A stretch of DNA of 64,000 nt, from positions 644,897-708,896 of the forward strand of contig NZ_JOEQ01000004.1 in assembly GCF_000721075.1 (NCBI RefSeq), written 5' to 3'. Position 1 is the stretch's first letter, and each line of letters opens with the position of its first letter. Shown piece by piece: positions 59,839 to 64,000 of this stretch. The notes under the pieces were generated by a model, which was not told where the DNA came from, searched no databases, and saw only the letters and a list, made by a program, of their open reading frames with translations. The DNA is from Streptosporangium amethystogenes (lineage in GTDB: Bacteria; Actinomycetota; Actinomycetes; Streptosporangiales; Streptosporangiaceae). A program made the position numbers and the translations under genes.

Positions 59839-59980
59839 GATCTCTCTGAAGACCTGACGAAGAGCACGGAGAACAGAGCCGACGGCGTCGTCGGCGACCG
59901 ATGCGCAGGGAAGTGTCAGGTCTAAAGAGCAGGCGGCGTCATGCGCGCGAAGTCCTCACATAGGGGTCGTTTGCCGATGC

Positions 59981-60355
59981 TCAGCTCAGGCGGGCTCGCA
60001 GAAGGCAGAATTCATTGTCTTCGGGGTCGACCAGGACGTGCCAGGGCTCCTCGCCGGTCTGGCCGACGTCGGCCGGGCGCGCCCCGAGCTTCAGGAGGCG
60101 TTCGAGTTCGGCGCTCTGATCGCGGTCGGTGGCGTTGACGTCGAAGTGCAGTCGCAGCCTGCCCACCTTGGGCTCGGTAGTGGGGCTGAAGATCAGAGTC
60201 GGCTGCAATCCGCCGAACCCTTCCCGTGGTCCGATCTCCACCGCGCCGTCGTCCTCGGTGTCGAGCACGATGAAGCCCAGCACCTCGCACCAGAACGCCG
60301 CCAGCCGTTGCGGATCCTGGCAGGGGATTATCAGTTCGGAAATGCGACAAGCCAT
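59981..60355 (-). CDS. VOC-family (glyoxalase/bleomycin-resistance-like) protein
   Basis: A 124-residue single-domain VOC protein with two beta-alpha-beta3 halves: 'LIIPCQDPQRLAAFWCEVLGF' begins the first, and 'RLRLHFDVNATDRDQSAELERLLKLGA' the second, ending 'WHVLVDPEDNEFCLLRA'. The metal-ligand Glu is replaced or shifted in places, so binding rather than catalysis is possible. ATG 60355. Confidence 0.88.
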   Translation of the reverse strand: MACRISELIIPCQDPQRLAAFWCEVLGFIVLDTEDDGAVEIGPREGFGGLQPTLIFSPTTEPKVGRLRLHFDVNATDRDQSAELERLLKLGARPADVGQTGEEPWHVLVDPEDNEFCLLRARLS

Positions 60356-60490
60356 GATCGGCACCCTACCGAGCATCGACCGTACGCGGCCATTCCTTAA
60401 ACGGCGACGCAGTGGGCACCCGGGAACGGCGGCCCGGCCCCCGTACCTTGATCAGTTGACCGTGGGGTTCCAGATCAAGCCGGGCGGGAT

Positions 60491-60588
60491 GAGGTCGAGC
60501 GTCCAGTTGCCCACCTGCGCGGCAGCCGCGAAGCCTTCCTCATCCTGGGATGCGCACTCATCTGCCGGCGGCGCCTAACCACAACGCC
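60491..60588 (+). pseudogene. IS5-family transposase C-terminal remnant
   Basis: The plus strand encodes 'REAFLILGCALICRRRL', matching the well-conserved C-terminus (HEAFLxLGCALICWRRL) of IS5-type transposases, preceded by an eroded VER motif ('VERPVAHLRGS'). No other part of the element is visible. Confidence 0.5.
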
Positions 60589-60631
60589 CGACAGCACCAC
60601 ACGACGAGGAGCCGACTTCCGTCAGGAGTTC

Positions 60632-61027
60632 TCAGCGCTGCCCGGGTTGAGCCTGCGGGGGCATCTGAGTCGGCCACGGACTGGTGGGCGGGGCAGCGGG
60701 CGCATGGGGTGGCTGCCCCGAACCGAAGGGCGCCGGGGAGAAGGAGACCGGAACGGCAGGCGGCGAGGCCCGGACCGAGTCCCGGCTACGGGCCCCCACC
60801 GCAACGGAGACGCTCGCGATCTCGAGAGCGAGCCCGCCCATGCCGAGGAGGATCGGGGTATGCACGCCGTCCTCGGTGTCGCAGATCTGCACCGGTTCCT
60901 TCCCGATTTTCGTGGCCCGACATTGCCACCCGGTGGCGTCGTCCATGTCCCAGAGGGCGGCGTAGCCGAGTACCGCAAAGCCGGAGACCATCAGGAGAAT
61001 CTGCAAGGTACGAGCTAACGGCGACAT
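60632..61027 (-). CDS. Small membrane protein with Pro-rich tail
   Basis: A 131-residue protein with two helices ('ILLMVSGFAVLGYAALWDM', 'GMGGLALEIASVSVAVGA') separated by an outer loop with a Cys pair ('GWQCRATKIG', 'VQICDTED') that may form a disulfide, then a cytoplasmic Pro/Ala/Ser-rich tail. ATG 61027 gives the natural start before helix 1. Function unknown. Confidence 0.65.
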   Translation of the reverse strand: MSPLARTLQILLMVSGFAVLGYAALWDMDDATGWQCRATKIGKEPVQICDTEDGVHTPILLGMGGLALEIASVSVAVGARSRDSVRASPPAVPVSFSPAPFGSGQPPHAPAAPPTSPWPTQMPPQAQPGQR

Positions 61028-61155
61028 GGTCCGCCACCATATCGGGCGCGTGTCCCTGGGCGGTGCGACACAGGAAGACCCCCGATGGTTGCGATCCTCA
61101 CCGACCCCGGAGGGCCGGTGCTGGGGTTGCCGAGAGCCGACCGGCGGGACGCGTT

Positions 61156-61332
61156 TCATCCTCTGGCGGCCCCCTCCGGCCAGATCACGGTCACCCGCAC
61201 ACCGCGCCGCCGAGCTTCTGCTACGACGCCCGCCATCCCACCTTTGTCCACAGACGGCTCACCGTCCCACACCGCCACGAGCTCATCGACCGAGCCCCGC
61301 ATCGCCTCAGTTGCAGTCAGTTGAACCGAGAA
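61156..61332 (-). pseudogene. Fragment of a nucleotide-binding (SLOG-like) protein
   Basis: 'VDELVAVWDGEPSVDKGGMAGVVAEARRRGVRVTVIWPEGAARG' resembles the C-terminus of a common actinobacterial SLOG/Rossmann family (LVAVWDG...GGTADVV..AR..G..V.V.WP). The N-terminal two thirds are missing, so this is a remnant; assignment is tentative. Confidence 0.4.
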
Positions 61333-61460
61333 AGGATGTCTGCCAGACGAGGTGTTTGCCCAGACGGTCGCACGGCGAGGGAATTCCTTAGTTGATGCGA
61401 GGGGAGGCGGCCCCTGCCAGTCGGACGTTGGTCGAGGATGTGTGAGGGCAATTGCGGTGG

Positions 61461-62783
61461 TCAGGCTGACCGATCTCCTGCCGTCAGCGCGTGTAGTTCG
61501 CGGGCGGCGGGCAAACTCCGAGCTCCCTCGGGCAGTGCGGTCACGATCTCTCGCACGATCTTGCGCCGGGCGGCTGTGACGGGAAGAGATGCCGTGATGT
61601 CGAGAGCATGACCGAGTCCTTCGGTCACATCTCGATCTTGGACCAGTCCCCATGCCTGGAGGAGGCCGATATTGGCTCTTCCCCCGGCCTTCTCGTGCGG
61701 GCACGCTGCAAGAGCCCGCTCCAACAGGGGCATTGCCGCCTTGCCATCCCCCAGCATGGTGAGCGCGAAAGCCTCGGCGTACTGGACTCCCTCCGGAGGC
61801 ATGCCCCACACGGAGACGTGGTCGCTGGTCACGAGGGCGGGAAGACGTTCGTAGACACCCCTGAAATCGTTGAGGACCTCGTGAGCGAGGTCTGTCCGTG
61901 CATCCGTGGCGAGGATGCGGCTACGGGTTTTCAGCGCTTCGGCCAAGCCGAGGCATGGGCGGCCATCGGCAAGATGTACGGCCTCCTCGATCAGGGTGTC
62001 TGCAGCGGGTCCAAGGCGACGTAGGTAGAACGATTGGGAGGCTTCGCCGGCACGGACCCAGACCCGCAGATCGAGGTCGCCGGAGGCGTCGGCGGCCAAG
62101 CGTGCCGCACGCCATGACCGCCAGCACGCGCGAGGGCTGGAGTTTTCGGCCAGGTCGAATGCCATGAACGCGGCCAGGTGAGCGTAGACGCGCAGCAACG
62201 TGGCCCGGTCGGTCAGGGGCTGGGAGTGCGTCAGGGCTTGTTCCAGGTCGCGGATGTCACCTGCCAGGTCAGCGATCCTGGAACCCGGCGGGTCGGTCCA
62301 CACGCCCTGTGCGTAATCCCAGGCGATCTGCTCCCAGTCCGTCACGCTGTTCTCGTCCGCCTGACCCGTGATCCGCCCCAGGCCCGCGTGCAGAGCATCT
62401 ACGGCGGAAGCGGGAATGGCGACCCCGGCACCCATCATCGTCAGGAATTGGAGAAGAGTACGACGCTCCACATCATCCTCGTTATGTACTGAGGGCTTTG
62501 TATCAAGCTTACTTCCCCGGAACCGGTCGATTTCCGCAATGAGGGCGTGGAGCGCCACAAGCTGTCCATTAGCCCCTAATGCCATATCAATTGCCCGGAC
62601 ACTGGCGGCGTCCGGCCGTGATGCAGCCCGTTCCCACGCAGAGATCATCGTGTGGTCCACGTGGACTATTTCGGCGAGGTCACGCTGCGACAAATGGGCA
62701 TTATCCCGCCATTGGCGCATGGTGGCACCGAGCAAGTGCCACGGGGAATCGGCTGGATTAACCGGTTGGGGCGTACGCGGCAT
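61461..62783 (-). CDS. XRE-family regulator with TPR domain
   Basis: A 440-residue regulator of the large actinomycete XRE/TPR group. HTH 'LSQRDLAEIVHVDHTMISAWERAASRPDAASVRAID' near residues 30-65; the rest is helical repeats ('ACWRSWRAARLAADASGDLDLRVWVRAGEASQSFYLRRLG'). ATG 62783 with TTGGAG 8 bases upstream is preferred over ATG 62825, which lies inside the inverted-repeat operator. Such proteins often respond to peptides or small ligands and control a divergent neighbour, here the Cys-motif genes from 62967. Confidence 0.88.
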   Translation of the reverse strand: MPRTPQPVNPADSPWHLLGATMRQWRDNAHLSQRDLAEIVHVDHTMISAWERAASRPDAASVRAIDMALGANGQLVALHALIAEIDRFRGSKLDTKPSVHNEDDVERRTLLQFLTMMGAGVAIPASAVDALHAGLGRITGQADENSVTDWEQIAWDYAQGVWTDPPGSRIADLAGDIRDLEQALTHSQPLTDRATLLRVYAHLAAFMAFDLAENSSPRACWRSWRAARLAADASGDLDLRVWVRAGEASQSFYLRRLGPAADTLIEEAVHLADGRPCLGLAEALKTRSRILATDARTDLAHEVLNDFRGVYERLPALVTSDHVSVWGMPPEGVQYAEAFALTMLGDGKAAMPLLERALAACPHEKAGGRANIGLLQAWGLVQDRDVTEGLGHALDITASLPVTAARRKIVREIVTALPEGARSLPAARELHALTAGDRSA

Positions 62784-62796
62784 GCCGTACTCCAAG

Positions 62797-62834
62797 GTTG
62801 GGGGACGTTGGGGGATATACGTCATCCCCCAACG
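62797..62834. promoter_or_regulatory. Inverted-repeat operator upstream of the XRE gene
   Basis: Perfect 11-bp inverted repeat CGTTGGGGGAT / ATCCCCCAACG (62806-62816 and 62824-62834) with a 7-base spacer; a third copy of GTTGGGGGA is directly repeated at 62797-62805. Position just upstream of the 62783 start suggests autoregulation. Confidence 0.75.
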
Positions 62835-62966
62835 AACCTCTTGGATATCTCGTTTGGTCGATCCCACTATTACATCGACGTGACAACGAGCCCCGTGGAA
62901 TGGCGGACCTGCTACCGGTAGCCGACACCGGGACGAGTCCTCAATCAGGGAAGGAGTCCTGACCCA

Positions 62967-63752
62967 ATGCATAACCCTAATCCCCCGCTCCTGGATCGGA
63001 CCATGGCGAGCGATTGCGGCTGTTTCGTTGAAAGACCGCCGTTGCCGATGGGGTGTGCCGTCTGTGGGCATGCGCCGTACGCGCACGGTTGCCCCGGCCA
63101 GGCCGCCGACCACGAGTACGCGCAGCCGTCCGGTGAGCTGATGGCCGAGCGCCTCGACATGCGCCGCAGGGTCGGTCTGGGCCAGGCCCTGCCGACCTTC
63201 GAGCCCATCCACGAGGTCACCGCGCAACTCGCCGCGGTCGTGCCCGCGCCCCGCCAGGCCGAGCGTGAGACTCCATCGGCCCGCACCCGGCCCCCCGGTC
63301 GTACGGACACGCGCCGCCCGGCGATGCCCGGCGCAGGCCGTCCGCATCGGCCGGTCGAGCCTCGCGAGGATCGCGCGGCCCGCCTGGCACTCGCCCGGGA
63401 TCCACTCACCCGGCGGCGAGCCCTGATCACGGCCCGCGCCCCCGAACCTTCACCCCAGAGCGCGAAGCACCAGACACGACACCCGCACCCCGCGGAACCG
63501 CCCGCCCAACGGGCGCCCTTGCCGCCGGACATCAATCCGAACCCTCGCGAGCCCGCCACGCCCATGGTCCAGCGCACGCTCATCGCGCTACCGGACAGGC
63601 GCGTCACCACCACGGTCCAGCGGAGGCCCACCATGTCGCCGGACATCCCCGGCACCGAAGAGCGGCGCCCGGCCTACCAGGAGCCCCGGCCGTGGTTCGC
63701 CATCACTTCCGGCCGGGGCCGCCCCTCGTCCTGGCAGGAGGTCGCGGCGTGA
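62967..63752 (+). CDS. Hypothetical protein with N-terminal Cys motif and Pro/Arg-rich body
   Basis: A 261-residue protein. The N-terminus has CGCF...CAVCGH...HGCPG, a probable small zinc site (residues 17-43); the remainder is a long Pro/Arg/Ala-rich, probably disordered region. GGAAGGAG precedes the ATG. Divergent from the XRE regulator and overlapping (GTGA) the next Cys-rich gene. Family not recognised. Confidence 0.75.
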   Translation: MHNPNPPLLDRTMASDCGCFVERPPLPMGCAVCGHAPYAHGCPGQAADHEYAQPSGELMAERLDMRRRVGLGQALPTFEPIHEVTAQLAAVVPAPRQAERETPSARTRPPGRTDTRRPAMPGAGRPHRPVEPREDRAARLALARDPLTRRRALITARAPEPSPQSAKHQTRHPHPAEPPAQRAPLPPDINPNPREPATPMVQRTLIALPDRRVTTTVQRRPTMSPDIPGTEERRPAYQEPRPWFAITSGRGRPSSWQEVAA

Positions 63753-64000
63753 ACACGCCCCCGGAGCGGGACGACACCCTCGCGTGCGGGTGCGAGTGCA
63801 GATGTGGACCCGCCTCCCCGATCACCACTCCGCCGCCGACCGCCGTGGAGTACGCCCAGGACCTGGCCGCCGTACTGGCCGAACTGCACCACATCCACGC
63901 CGACGTCCACGAGCTCACCTCCGGCAACGCCATCAAGGACGACGTGGTGCGCAACGGGCTACCCCTGCCGGCCGACGTGATCGGTGCCGAGCATGTTGAC
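63749..64000 (+). CDS. Hypothetical protein with CxCxCxC motif, cut by window end
   Basis: The first 84 residues are visible and the frame stays open to the edge. It starts by GTG overlapping the preceding stop. 'ACGCECRCGP' near residue 12 gives four cysteines in alternation, likely metal-binding, followed by a helix 'VEYAQDLAAVLAELHHIHADVHELTSG'. Part of the same operon as the 62967 gene. Confidence 0.7.
   Translation, partial: MNTPPERDDTLACGCECRCGPASPITTPPPTAVEYAQDLAAVLAELHHIHADVHELTSGNAIKDDVVRNGLPLPADVIGAEHVD

Noticed and set aside
61244..61252. TTGTCCACA, a Streptomyces-type DnaA box
   Set aside because: Isolated and inside the coding remnant of a SLOG-like gene.

Overview
The window is very GC-rich with strong third-position GC bias, many GTG starts and dense ATGA/GTGA stop-start overlaps. 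It carries an actinobacterial Tad/Flp pilus locus, an FHA-bearing EccC with a WXG100 protein, and XRE/TPR regulators. This points to a filamentous soil actinomycete, most likely Streptosporangiaceae (Streptosporangium or Nonomuraea-like). The family assignment is inference from gene content.

Layout. 1-1.2 kb: alkylation-repair pair (alkA end, ogt). 1.3-12.6 kb, minus strand: a Tad/Flp pilus operon (CpaB-like, CpaE-like, TadA ATPase, TadB, TadC, Flp pilin with a poly-Gly tail, three TadE/G-type pseudopilins), followed by a membrane LysM-BTAD protein and two exported proteins. 12.9-18.3 kb: a small hypothetical gene, a cluster of DnaA-box-like sites, the type VII secretion ATPase EccC (FHA plus three FtsK-like ATPase modules), and a convergent WXG100 gene across a shared terminator. 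18.4-22.7 kb: SDR, biotin carboxylase/BCCP, and an exported Gly-rich membrane protein.

22.8-50.7 kb is dominated by sugar uptake and breakdown. It holds a GH3-lacI operon behind twin perfect palindromes, and a ROK regulator divergent from a CUT1 ABC cassette. A second operon encodes GH31 alpha-xylosidase, a solute-binding lipoprotein, two permeases and a secreted GH3. A GH42 beta-galactosidase stands alone. One 32-bp ROK-type operator (TTT[GA]TT...AACTAATT) lies before the first ABC cassette, before the GH31 operon and before the GH42 gene, so these three units look like one regulon. The enzyme set (alpha-xylosidase, beta-galactosidase, beta-glucosidase/xylosidase) fits xyloglucan oligosaccharides. 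Neither ABC cassette encodes an ATPase, as expected where a shared MsiK-type ATPase serves several importers. Unrelated genes sit between: a bacterial GRAS-domain protein, a small membrane protein, a MerR regulator with Hsp20, and an aldo/keto reductase.

44.6-48.5 kb is a graveyard: two tiny overlapping ORFs with a perfect Shine-Dalgarno, truncated XRE/TPR, epimerase and Nudix genes, a DegT aminotransferase with internal deletions, an apparently intact GT2, and a transposase scrap.

50.7-64 kb: a two-component system divergent from an ABC exporter whose first permease has a large lectin-like outer domain; a LysR regulator divergent from an MFS-isochorismatase-like pair with a LysR box between; DUF1062, VOC and small membrane proteins among transposase remnants; and an XRE/TPR regulator with a clear inverted-repeat operator, divergent from two Cys-motif hypothetical genes, the last cut by the window end. 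No tRNA, rRNA or CRISPR array was seen.
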